A stretch of DNA of 64,000 nt, taken from Paenibacillus whitsoniae. GTDB lineage: Bacteria > Bacillota > Bacilli > Paenibacillales > NBRC-103111. A program made the position numbers and the translations under genes. Positions within the stretch are counted from its first letter, which is position 1. Each line of letters opens with the position of its first letter. The stretch covers positions 1-64,000 of the forward strand of contig NZ_RXHU01000054.1 in the NCBI RefSeq assembly GCF_003955665.1, in the 5' to 3' direction. Of this stretch, positions 26,131 to 34,578 are shown one piece after another. Below the pieces are notes generated by a model that searched no databases, was not told where the DNA came from, and saw only the letters and a list, made by a program, of their open reading frames with translations.

Positions 26131-28209
26131 ATGAGTCAACGCAAGCCACTTTTTCCGCAATTGAATCGGATGCTGCACGGTGCGGATTATAACCCCGAGC
26201 AGTGGATCCATATGCCAGAAGTCTGGGATGAAGATATGCGCCTGATGCGTCTAGCCAAGTGCAACGTCATGACCATGGGCATGTTCTCTTGGTCCAGTCT
26301 GGAACCGAAGGAAGGACAGTTCGAATTCGGATGGCTTGACGAAATCATTGATAAGCTGACTCGCAACGGCATTTCTTTCATTCTGGGTACGCCAAGCGGG
26401 GCGCGGCCGGCTTGGCTGGCCTCTAAATACCCAGAGGTGCTTCGGGTCAGACCGGAACGAGTGCGCAATTTGTATGGAACCCGGCATAACCATTGTTATA
26501 CGTCGCCTGTGTATAGGGAGAAAGTCAGGATTATCAATACATTGATGGCGGAACGTTATGGCGGACATCCCGATTTGCTGCTTTGGCACATCTCCAACGA
26601 ATACAATGGGGAATGCCACTGCGATTTATGCCAGGCGGCATTTCGTGAATGGTTAAAGAAGAAATACAACGATGATTTAGACCGTTTGAACCAGATGTGG
26701 TATACGACCTTTTGGAGCCACACCTATACAGACTGGAAAGAAATTGAGTCACCTTCGCCTATTGGGGAACATATGCTGCACGGCTTACAGCTGGATTGGA
26801 AACGGTTTGTCACTGATCAGAGCATTGATTTTATGCTTCAAGAGATTGCGCCTCTAAAGCGGCTTACCCCTGATATTCCCGTCACGACGAATTTCTTGGG
26901 CGGGTGCAACATCAATTATGAAAAAATGGCCGAGCAAGTGGATATTGTTTCTTGGGATAGCTATCCATATTGGCACAGCAAGGATCCCGACTGGAAGACG
27001 GCTTGCCATGCAGCGTTTACCCACGACCGGTATCGTTCGTTCAAGCCCGATAAACCTTTTCTGCTGATGGAATGCACACCGAGCTTGGCAAATTGGCAGG
27101 AGGTTGCCAAGCTTAAGCGACCCGGCATGCATGCGCTGTCCTCCATACAAGCTGTGGCTCACGGTTCTGATTCCGTGCAATACTTCCAGTGGCGTAAGAG
27201 TAGAGGAAGCTCGGAGAAGTTCCACGGCGCTGTTGTGGACCATAGCGCACACGAGCATACAAGAGTGTTTAGAGAGGTTGCGGAATTAGGTGCTGATCTG
27301 GAACGACTACAGCCTGTTAACGGTACGATTATTCGGGCGGAAACCGCACTCATTTACGATACTGAAAATAAATGGGTGGTTGAAGGAGCAGCAGGGCCGC
27401 GAAAACCGAATCTTAGCTATGATCAGGAAGTATTCCGCCATTATGAGCCATTCTGGAAGCAAGGCATTCCTGTAGACATTATATCCATGGATCGTTCACT
27501 TGAGGGCTACAAGCTCGTGATTGCTCCGATGCTGTACATGTTGAAGCAGGGGACGGCAGAACGATTTGAGACATTTGTCCGCTCAGGGGGTACGCTTGTC
27601 CTAACGTACTGGAGCGGCATTGTCGATGAGAATGATCTCTGTTTCCTGGGCGGCTTCCCAGGACCGCTTCGTAAACTAGCTGGGGTATGGTCAGAAGAAC
27701 TTGATGCGCTGTATCCAGAGGATCACAATGCACTCATTATGAAGGAGAATGCATTGGAAGGCTTATCGGGATCCTATTCAGTATCTTTGATGTGCGATCT
27801 GATTCATGTCGAGACGGCGAAAGTTCTTGCAGAATACCAAGAAGATTTCTATCAAGGGTATCCCGCATTGACCCTAAACCGATTTATAGATGGAGAAGTT
27901 TACTATATAGCGGCGCGAACCGAGCCATCTTTTCTGGAAGATTTTTATCTCGTATTGGCAGATCGTTACCGGTTAGGCCGTGCACTGCATGCAGATTGGG
28001 CGGAAGGCGTCAATGCGCAGGTTCGTACAGATGGCGACCGAGCCTACATCTTTCTTCATAATTTCACGAATAAAGAACAGAACATCCTACTCAAGGAGAG
28101 TGTCACCGATCTGGATGGAACTCCCGTCGATCAACATTTGATTCTTCCGGCTTACGGATACCGTGTGTTTATAAGAGACGGAAATGATGGTAGCAATGCC
28201 AATGCATAA
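26131..28209 (+). CDS. GH42 beta-galactosidase
   Basis: A 692-residue glycoside hydrolase with no export signal. Glu157 in WHISNEYNG is the expected acid/base and Glu314 in LLMECTPS the nucleophile. The Cys residues in HNHCYTS and CHCDLCQ match the zinc-binding cluster of GH42. The start is ATG 26131, with AAGGAGAG upstream; an ATG at 26107 lies inside the previous gene. GH42 enzymes release beta-galactose from small galactosides, and some act on arabino- or galacto-oligosaccharides of plant cell walls. It ends the locus and is closed by a terminator. The natural substrate is probably the imported oligosaccharide. Confidence 0.93.
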   Translation: MSQRKPLFPQLNRMLHGADYNPEQWIHMPEVWDEDMRLMRLAKCNVMTMGMFSWSSLEPKEGQFEFGWLDEIIDKLTRNGISFILGTPSGARPAWLASKYPEVLRVRPERVRNLYGTRHNHCYTSPVYREKVRIINTLMAERYGGHPDLLLWHISNEYNGECHCDLCQAAFREWLKKKYNDDLDRLNQMWYTTFWSHTYTDWKEIESPSPIGEHMLHGLQLDWKRFVTDQSIDFMLQEIAPLKRLTPDIPVTTNFLGGCNINYEKMAEQVDIVSWDSYPYWHSKDPDWKTACHAAFTHDRYRSFKPDKPFLLMECTPSLANWQEVAKLKRPGMHALSSIQAVAHGSDSVQYFQWRKSRGSSEKFHGAVVDHSAHEHTRVFREVAELGADLERLQPVNGTIIRAETALIYDTENKWVVEGAAGPRKPNLSYDQEVFRHYEPFWKQGIPVDIISMDRSLEGYKLVIAPMLYMLKQGTAERFETFVRSGGTLVLTYWSGIVDENDLCFLGGFPGPLRKLAGVWSEELDALYPEDHNALIMKENALEGLSGSYSVSLMCDLIHVETAKVLAEYQEDFYQGYPALTLNRFIDGEVYYIAARTEPSFLEDFYLVLADRYRLGRALHADWAEGVNAQVRTDGDRAYIFLHNFTNKEQNILLKESVTDLDGTPVDQHLILPAYGYRVFIRDGNDGSNANA

Positions 28210-28230
28210 ATTTACTAAAATTTACCAATC

Positions 28231-28264
28231 AAACTAAGTCCTAATTTTGGGCTTAGTTTTTTTG
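28231..28264 (+). terminator. Terminator after the beta-galactosidase
   Basis: AAACTAAGTCC pairs with GGGCTTAGTTTT and runs into a T-tract. It marks the right end of island 1. Confidence 0.85.
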
Positions 28265-28340
28265 TTGAAACCAAAACTTCTGACTGTTGCTAGAGTCTAA
28301 GTTATTACAGACCTTAACGACAGAAAGGAACGTTACTTGC

Positions 28341-30539
28341 ATGAAATGGAATGGAATCAAGCTTGCTGGGGGAGCCAAGAGCGTCCCTCTGCTTACCGCC
28401 GCTGCGTTGGCGCTTGGGATCAGCGGCGTGTTCAGTCCGTCCGCAGGGGCAGCCACGGCGGACGATGTTCGTGTTGCCCTGGTGATCAACTCTAGCAAAT
28501 ATAAAAAGATAGAGCCGGTCGTGACCCTCACCTCGTCGGGAGGGTTTCAGATCAGTGTCGGCAGCGGCGACAAAGCGCCGCTGCCTTGGAAAAGCGAAGC
28601 CGCCGGCACGATCCGTGTCTCCCTCGACGGCTACAGCGCGTTGATGCTGGAGACCGCCGATTTCGCGGCGGCGAAGGCCTTGTACACGAAGCTGGCGGCG
28701 TTGCCGGAAGATAGCTTCGTGCTGGCCAGAACGAAGCTCGGGAAGCCGAGCTTCCAAGTGTACTACGGCAGCGTAGCGACGCAAGCTGCCGCTGAAGCCG
28801 CGGCTGCTGCGGCGATGAAGGACGCTGGCGTCGCCGCGCTCCTTAAATCGGCGCAGCCGCAATTCACCGGGCCGCTGCATCTTGCAGCCGGCACGTATGC
28901 ATCGGAGGCCGCTGCGCAGGCGCAAGCGGCCGTCTACACGGGGGCCGGCGTCGATGCGGACGCCGTGCTCGTGCAGGACGCGGCGGGCAAAGCCGCGTTC
29001 CAGGTGTGGGTCGGCGGCGAGGCGACAGCCGCCGCCTTGGAAACCGTGAAGCAGGCCGCCTTGAAGGCCGTGCCGAACATCCCGCTGCAGGCGGTAGGCG
29101 CCGCTGCAGCTCCATACCTGATCCAGCGCGCGGACGTCTCAGGCGCGAGCAGCGCCGCTGCGGCAGTACCGCACTATGTCGCGTCGGCAGGCGCGCAGAA
29201 GACGCTGGTGACCGCCGGTACGCAGACCATCACCGTCAAAGAACGGGAGAACCGCAGCTATCGCGGCGGTATGGAAATTTCCTCGTACCAAGGGCGGTTA
29301 GCCCTCGTGAACGAGCTGCCGATGGATCAGTATTTGTACAGCGTGGTCGGTTCCGAGTTGAACTCGGAGTGGCCGCTTGAAGCGTTGAAGGCGCAGGCGG
29401 TCGCCGCCCGTACGTTTGCTCTGAAGCAGGCCAATAAATATGAGATTGCGCAGGTCACGGATACGACGCTGGACCAGGCGTATTACGGCACGGCCAAAGA
29501 ATTTGCCGCTGGCCGCCAGGCGGTCGATGCAACGACACATGAGGTATTGAAGGACAGGAGCGGGCTCATTTCACCCGTGTTCTCGTCGAATGCCGGGGGC
29601 AAGACGGCGGACCCTTCCGAAGTGTGGGGCAATCCTGCCGCCTATTTGCAAAGCGTTGCAAGCCCTGATGAAGGTGCCGAGAAAGGCAAGGCGGTCTGGT
29701 ACCGGATACGGCTTACAAGCGGCGTCGAAGGTTACGTCCATAGCATGTATTTGAAGGACAGCGGAACGAAAGACAGCAAAGGCGCACCGATCTATACGTC
29801 GACAGAGCAGGATGTGAATGTGAGATCGGCGCCGTACGTGGACAATTCCGGCAACCCGGCGATTGCACAGCTTGCGTTGAAAGAGAAAGTCGTCGTCATC
29901 GGACAGGCGAAGGAGTCCAATGCTTTCTCCTGGATTCGCGGACCGTTTACGCCGGAGGATATCAAGCGCATGCTTGCCGCAGGCGGCGTAACCGTAAACG
30001 GCACGGTGACCTCGCTGCAAGTGACGAAGCGCGGCCCGTCCGGGCGCGCGACCGAGCTGGCAGTGAACGGGACTCCCGTGAAAGTGGCGTACCCGGATGC
30101 GTTTCGCTCGCTGCTCGGCGGTTTGCCGAGCACGCTGTTTGAAATTGAGCAACCGGGCAGTTATACTGGTGGTACCGGTACTACCACTTCGAGTGCGGTC
30201 ACGCTTGCAACGTCAGCCGGTCAAGTGACAAGCGCATCCGCATCAGCGGACCTCTACGTGCTGTCCGCCGGGCAGCAAGCACCAACAGCACAGAAGGCGA
30301 CGAGTCTTACGGCTTTAACCGCAGCAGGCGCTTCACAACTATCCTCAACGGGCAGTACGATCGCGCCGCCTCCAGCTTCCACAGGGGCAGCAGGACTCAC
30401 CTTTACGTTTCGAGGAAACGGCTTCGGCCACGGTCTCGGGATGTCGCAGTGGGGGGCGAAGGGCTTTGCCGAGCAAGGCTACGATTACAAAAAAATACTT
30501 CAGACGTATTACACCGGCGTCAACATAACGAAGGAATGA
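28341..30539 (+). CDS. SpoIID/LytB-domain protein with inserted SH3-like segment
   Basis: A 732-residue exported protein. After a signal peptide come Ala-rich repeats resembling SPOR domains (about 110-255), then a SpoIID domain beginning RGGMEISSYQGRLALVNELPMDQYL and containing GSELNSEWPLEALKAQAVAARTF. In SpoIID the Glu of this SE-motif is catalytic in the lytic transglycosylase that cleaves cortex-side peptidoglycan during engulfment. The domain is split by an SH3b-like stretch (about 430-560, GYVHSMYLK, DVNVRSAPY) and closes with GFGHGLGMSQWGAKGFAEQGYDYKKIL. Family members also act as amidase enhancers. ATG 28341 with AAAGGAA. The N-terminal third is strikingly GC-rich. It overlaps or abuts queA. 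Confidence 0.85.
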   Translation: MKWNGIKLAGGAKSVPLLTAAALALGISGVFSPSAGAATADDVRVALVINSSKYKKIEPVVTLTSSGGFQISVGSGDKAPLPWKSEAAGTIRVSLDGYSALMLETADFAAAKALYTKLAALPEDSFVLARTKLGKPSFQVYYGSVATQAAAEAAAAAAMKDAGVAALLKSAQPQFTGPLHLAAGTYASEAAAQAQAAVYTGAGVDADAVLVQDAAGKAAFQVWVGGEATAAALETVKQAALKAVPNIPLQAVGAAAAPYLIQRADVSGASSAAAAVPHYVASAGAQKTLVTAGTQTITVKERENRSYRGGMEISSYQGRLALVNELPMDQYLYSVVGSELNSEWPLEALKAQAVAARTFALKQANKYEIAQVTDTTLDQAYYGTAKEFAAGRQAVDATTHEVLKDRSGLISPVFSSNAGGKTADPSEVWGNPAAYLQSVASPDEGAEKGKAVWYRIRLTSGVEGYVHSMYLKDSGTKDSKGAPIYTSTEQDVNVRSAPYVDNSGNPAIAQLALKEKVVVIGQAKESNAFSWIRGPFTPEDIKRMLAAGGVTVNGTVTSLQVTKRGPSGRATELAVNGTPVKVAYPDAFRSLLGGLPSTLFEIEQPGSYTGGTGTTTSSAVTLATSAGQVTSASASADLYVLSAGQQAPTAQKATSLTALTAAGASQLSSTGSTIAPPPASTGAAGLTFTFRGNGFGHGLGMSQWGAKGFAEQGYDYKKILQTYYTGVNITKE

Positions 30540-30547
30540 ACTTATCG

Positions 30548-31621
30548 ATGGATGTACAAGCATTTGATTTTGAACTGCCAGAAGCGTTGATCGCGCAGAC
30601 GCCGCTCCAGAACCGGACGGCGTCCCGCCTGCTGACGCTAAATAAAGCCACAGGTGAAACGGCCCACCGCTCCTTTGAAAATCTGATCGATTACCTCGAA
30701 GCCGGGGACTTACTCGTGATGAACGATACACGGGTCATTCCAGCACGGCTTTTTGGTACGAAAAAAGAGACCGGCGCCAAGGTCGAACTGCTGCTGCTCA
30801 AGCAGCTCGGCGAAGACCGCTGGGAGGCGCTTGTGAAGCCCGGCAAACGCATGCAGCTCGGCGCCGTCGCCGAGTTCGGCAAGGATGACGCCGGACAGCC
30901 GCTGCTCACTGCCGAAGTCGTTGAAGTCGGCGACATGGGCGCCCGGGTGCTGCAATTCAGCTACACGGGCATTTTCAACGAAATCCTGGACCGGCTCGGC
31001 GAAATGCCCTTGCCTCCTTATATTAAGGAGCAATTGCCGGAAAAAGAGCGATACCAGACCGTCTACGCCAAGCATGAAGGCTCGGCGGCGGCTCCGACCG
31101 CGGGGCTGCATTTTACGCAGGAATATTTGGATCGCATTCAAGCCAAAGGCGTCCGCCTCGCTTTTGTCACCTTGCATGTGGGCTTAGGAACGTTTCGCCC
31201 TGTCTCCGTCGACAAGATCGAGGATCATCAGATGCATGCGGAATACTACATTTTGTCGCAAGAAACGGCCGACCTGATTAATGAAACGAAACGGAGCGGC
31301 AAACGTATTATTGCCGTGGGGACGACGTCGTGCCGGACGTTGGAAACGGCGGCAGGAATTAGCCGCGAGCAGGGCGGGGGCAAGAACGGAGAACCGCTTG
31401 CGATTCAACCTTCGCAGGGCTGGACGTCGATTTTTATTTATCCGGGGTACGATTTCGGGATTGTGGATGCGCTTTTGACCAATTTTCACCTGCCGAAGTC
31501 CACGCTGTTAATGTTGATCAGCGCCCTGGCTGGGCAAGATTACATTATGCGTGCTTATGAAGAAGCCGTGCGCGAGCAGTACCGCTTTTTCAGCTTTGGC
31601 GACGCTATGTTGATTTATTAA
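30548..31621 (+). CDS. queA: S-adenosylmethionine:tRNA ribosyltransferase-isomerase QueA
   Basis: A 357-residue enzyme that moves the ribosyl part of SAM onto 7-aminomethyl-7-deazaguanine in tRNA to form epoxyqueuosine. MDVQAFDFELPEALIAQTPL and the AAPTAGLHFT, HVGLGTFRPV and HAEYY motifs are diagnostic. ATG 30548 gives the usual N-terminus; ATG 30536, overlapping the spoIID stop, is possible but too close to the AAGGA site. It is followed by tgt in the normal order. Confidence 0.95.
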   Translation: MDVQAFDFELPEALIAQTPLQNRTASRLLTLNKATGETAHRSFENLIDYLEAGDLLVMNDTRVIPARLFGTKKETGAKVELLLLKQLGEDRWEALVKPGKRMQLGAVAEFGKDDAGQPLLTAEVVEVGDMGARVLQFSYTGIFNEILDRLGEMPLPPYIKEQLPEKERYQTVYAKHEGSAAAPTAGLHFTQEYLDRIQAKGVRLAFVTLHVGLGTFRPVSVDKIEDHQMHAEYYILSQETADLINETKRSGKRIIAVGTTSCRTLETAAGISREQGGGKNGEPLAIQPSQGWTSIFIYPGYDFGIVDALLTNFHLPKSTLLMLISALAGQDYIMRAYEEAVREQYRFFSFGDAMLIY

Positions 31622-31644
31622 GAACAGAAAGTGAAGTGTACGTA

Positions 31645-32784
31645 ATGACAGCAGCAGTAACCTACGAACCTATCAAAACCTGCAAGCAATCCGGCGCGCG
31701 CCTAGGCCGTGTGCATACGCCGCATGGCGTGATTGAGACGCCGGCCTTCATGCCCGTCGGGACGCAAGCAACCGTGAAAACGATGAGCCCGGAAGAATTG
31801 AAAACGATGGATGCGCAGATTATTCTCAGCAACACGTACCATCTGTTTATCCGTCCGGGGCATGACATCGTGAAGCAGGCAGGGGGCCTCCACAAGTTCA
31901 TGAACTGGGACCGCCCGATTCTGACCGACAGCGGCGGTTTTCAGGTGTTCAGCTTAAGCAACATGCGCAAGATTACGGAAGAAGGCGTTACGTTCAAATC
32001 CCACCTGAACGGTGATAAACTGTTCATCTCCCCGGAAGTCGCGATGGAAATCCAGAATGCGTTGGGTTCTGACATCATGATGGCTTTCGACGAATGTCCG
32101 CCGTATCCAGCCGATTACGAGTATGTGAAAAAATCGCTGGAGCGCACGACGCGCTGGGCCGAGCGCTGCCTCCAAAGCCACAGCCGGCCGCAGGATCAAG
32201 CTTTGTTCGCCATCATCCAAGGGGGCATGTATGCCGACCTTCGCAAGCTGAGTGCGGAGCAGTTGACTTCCATGGATTTCCCGGGGTATGCTATTGGGGG
32301 ACTGAGCGTAGGCGAGCCGAAGCACATGATGTACGAGATGCTGGAGCAGACTACGCCGCTTATGCCGGCGAACAAACCGCGCTATTTGATGGGCGTGGGC
32401 TCACCGGACGCTTTGATCGAGGGCTCGATCCGTGGCATCGACATGTTTGACTGCGTGCTCCCGACGCGTATCGCGAGAAACGGGACATGCATGACGAGCG
32501 AAGGCCGGTTGGTGATTCGCAATGCGAAGTATATGACGGATTTCGGTCCGCTTGACCCCAAATGCTCCTGCTACACCTGCCAGAACTACAGCAGAGCTTA
32601 CATCCGGCATCTGATCAAAGCCGACGAGACGTTCGGCATCAGATTGACGACGGTTCATAACCTGCACTTTCTCTTACAGCTCATGCGCGATGTGCGGGAA
32701 GCGATTATGGAAGATCGCCTGCTCGATTTCCGGGACAGCTTCTTTGCATCTTACGGGCTGAATGATAATGAAAGAGGATTCTAA
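31645..32784 (+). CDS. tgt: Queuine/preQ1 tRNA-guanine transglycosylase
   Basis: A 379-residue enzyme that exchanges guanine-34 of GUN-anticodon tRNAs for preQ1. Seen are the catalytic Asp region LTDSGGFQVFSLS, GGLSVGE, the second Asp in FDCVLPTRIARNGT, and the zinc site CSCYTCQNYSRAYIRHL. The start at 31645 matches the family length; a GTG nine bases earlier is possible. It lies about 25 bp after queA. Confidence 0.97.
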   Translation: MTAAVTYEPIKTCKQSGARLGRVHTPHGVIETPAFMPVGTQATVKTMSPEELKTMDAQIILSNTYHLFIRPGHDIVKQAGGLHKFMNWDRPILTDSGGFQVFSLSNMRKITEEGVTFKSHLNGDKLFISPEVAMEIQNALGSDIMMAFDECPPYPADYEYVKKSLERTTRWAERCLQSHSRPQDQALFAIIQGGMYADLRKLSAEQLTSMDFPGYAIGGLSVGEPKHMMYEMLEQTTPLMPANKPRYLMGVGSPDALIEGSIRGIDMFDCVLPTRIARNGTCMTSEGRLVIRNAKYMTDFGPLDPKCSCYTCQNYSRAYIRHLIKADETFGIRLTTVHNLHFLLQLMRDVREAIMEDRLLDFRDSFFASYGLNDNERGF

Positions 32785-32799
32785 GAGAGGAGGATACCT

Positions 32800-33114
32800 A
32801 TGTTTCTATTAGCGGAAGGAACTGCGGATGCGGGAGCAATCGGATACTTATATACATACGGGCCGCTCGTGCTCATGTTTGTCGTTTTATATTTCCTGCT
32901 CATCCGTCCACAGCAGAAGAGGCAAAAAACACGCAATCAAATGCTAGGGTCTTTGAAAAAAGGGGATAAGGTCGTCACGATTGGCGGACTGCATGGAACC
33001 ATCATGGAAATTACGGATGACATTTGTGTGCTTCGCGTCAACGATGCCACGAAGATGACATTCGATCGTTCAGCGATCAACGCGGTTTCTCAATCGACAG
33101 CAGCGAAAGAATAA
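32800..33114 (+). CDS. yajC: Preprotein translocase subunit YajC
   Basis: A 104-residue single-pass membrane protein with one TM (about 20-38, LVLMFVVLYFLLIRPQ) and a cytoplasmic domain containing LKKGDKVVTIGGLHGTI. YajC associates with SecDF. GAGAGGAGGA ribosome binding site. It closes queA-tgt-yajC and is followed by a terminator. Confidence 0.95.
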   Translation: MFLLAEGTADAGAIGYLYTYGPLVLMFVVLYFLLIRPQQKRQKTRNQMLGSLKKGDKVVTIGGLHGTIMEITDDICVLRVNDATKMTFDRSAINAVSQSTAAKE

Positions 33115-33117
33115 AAT

Positions 33118-33152
33118 AAAAGCGAGAACCTCTCACAGGCTCTCGCTTTTTT
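33118..33152. terminator. Bidirectional terminator after yajC
   Basis: AAAAGCGAGA pairs with TCTCGCTTTT, with T-runs on both strands. It lies between yajC and the convergent PAP2-like gene. Confidence 0.85.
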
Positions 33153-33155
33153 GTT

Positions 33156-33992
33156 TCACAGCTCGTTATTGTTCATGCGCTTGAGCAGCGCCTTCTCGCC
33201 AAGGATGAGGCGGCCTTCGGCCAAGCGAAGACCCATGCGGGAGGCGACTACGCCTAGAATGACGCCGGCGCACATATCGGACAGCCAGTGGATCCCTAGA
33301 TAGAAGATGGTGAAAATAATAAACGCCGCGGTAGCCGGCACGAAGATTTTCCAAAAGGTGTTCTTGCTCCGCACGGCAATGACCGCCATCGAAATGGAGA
33401 TAGACGTATGCAGACTCGGGAAGCAGTTGTCCAGGCCTGATAAAGGTCTGTAATCCTGCTCGAAAGTCGGGAACGCATCCAGAATAAGCAGTTTGACGTT
33501 CGGATGAAACGACCAGACTTCATTGACCGGAAAAAACAGGTAGAACGGAATCGCAATCATGTAATTGAACATAAGTGCATAAACGACGGCATAGAAGAGC
33601 TTGTAATTTTTTTTGTACGTATAAATGGCAATGGAACCGATCATAACAGCCGGAAATACGACGACGTAAAAATAACTGCAAATATACGTGAGAATATCGT
33701 TATGAAAAAAATGCTGGATGTTCGCGACGAAGTTACCTTCGATGCTATAGATGGATTTGGTGAAATCGGCACGGTAGTGCATTTTTTTCTCAAAGGTCAT
33801 TTCGAGCTTGTTAAAAAAGAGAATGGTTAATAGTGCAACAAAGTGAAACAAATATTTGCGCGAAGTGAAAATCTCCTGAACGAAGCTCCCTGCAATCGAT
33901 AACGGATTTTTTCTCGTTCCAATGATTGCAAAAAGCGCGACCGTTAGTACAATATAAATTGTCGCATGCGACATGGAAGCAAAAGGGCTCAT
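33156..33992 (-). CDS. PAP2-like membrane phosphatase/phosphotransferase
   Basis: A 278-residue integral membrane protein with about six TM segments. The phosphatase motifs CFPSLHTS (about 190) and GIHWLSDM (about 235) are those of the PAP2 superfamily, closest in pattern to the inositolphosphotransferase-like group. Such enzymes act on lipid phosphates at the outer face. The start is ATG 33992, with AGGGGGAA upstream; an in-frame ATG at 34073 has none. It is an insertion relative to the Bacillus gene order. Substrate unknown. Confidence 0.8.
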   Translation of the reverse strand: MSPFASMSHATIYIVLTVALFAIIGTRKNPLSIAGSFVQEIFTSRKYLFHFVALLTILFFNKLEMTFEKKMHYRADFTKSIYSIEGNFVANIQHFFHNDILTYICSYFYVVVFPAVMIGSIAIYTYKKNYKLFYAVVYALMFNYMIAIPFYLFFPVNEVWSFHPNVKLLILDAFPTFEQDYRPLSGLDNCFPSLHTSISISMAVIAVRSKNTFWKIFVPATAAFIIFTIFYLGIHWLSDMCAGVILGVVASRMGLRLAEGRLILGEKALLKRMNNNEL

Positions 33993-34094
33993 GAAGACGG
34001 TTCCCCCTAATTTTTGGAAGTTTGTGCGATATAACTTTGATATTATACCACAACTCAGGGGGAGGTAGTGCATTCTTCACGGAAACGACTTATT

Positions 34095-34490
34095 TTATCG
34101 CTGGGTGTTTACGCCAAGTATACCGCCAAGCGCGCCCGAAGCGAACAAAATGCCAAGCAACTGCAGCGATTGCAGGTTCAGTCCAGCGTCAAAAGCAAGA
34201 AAGCCTACTAGAAAAATGAGTATAAAATAAACGATGCCTACCATTCCCCCGTGGTACCAGCCGCGGCTTGCGCCTCTTTTGCCAGAGACCCATCCGCCGA
34301 TAAACAAAGAAACCGCATGAATAATCGTAGTTAACGTGTGCAAGGAACTTTCTGGGGTGGACGTGAGAAGCAAGAACAGCGAAGTCAGCAGCGTGCCAAT
34401 CGTCATCATGCAAAAAGCGTACATGAGTCCGGAGAACAGCGGTGAAGTAATTCGTACCTGGCTGACGGACTTCATAGGGTTCATAGGCAT
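34095..34490 (-). CDS. TIGR04086/YrzE-like membrane protein
   Basis: A protein of about 131 residues with four predicted TM segments and a Gly-rich end (FASGALGGILGVN), matching the YrzE-type membrane proteins that sit between yajC and spoVB in Bacillus. Function unknown. Three ATG codons compete (34493, 34490, 34484); AGAAGGG is best spaced for 34490 or 34484. Some of the sequence between the flanking genes is promoter-like but no clear box was found. Confidence 0.7.
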   Translation of the reverse strand: MPMNPMKSVSQVRITSPLFSGLMYAFCMMTIGTLLTSLFLLLTSTPESSLHTLTTIIHAVSLFIGGWVSGKRGASRGWYHGGMVGIVYFILIFLVGFLAFDAGLNLQSLQLLGILFASGALGGILGVNTQR

Positions 34491-34578
34491 CATTCCCTTC
34501 TGAAATATCTCATTAACATCATTGTATGGCCAAGCACATAGAATTAGTACAGACTCTACCAGAGAGGTGTGAAGAAAC

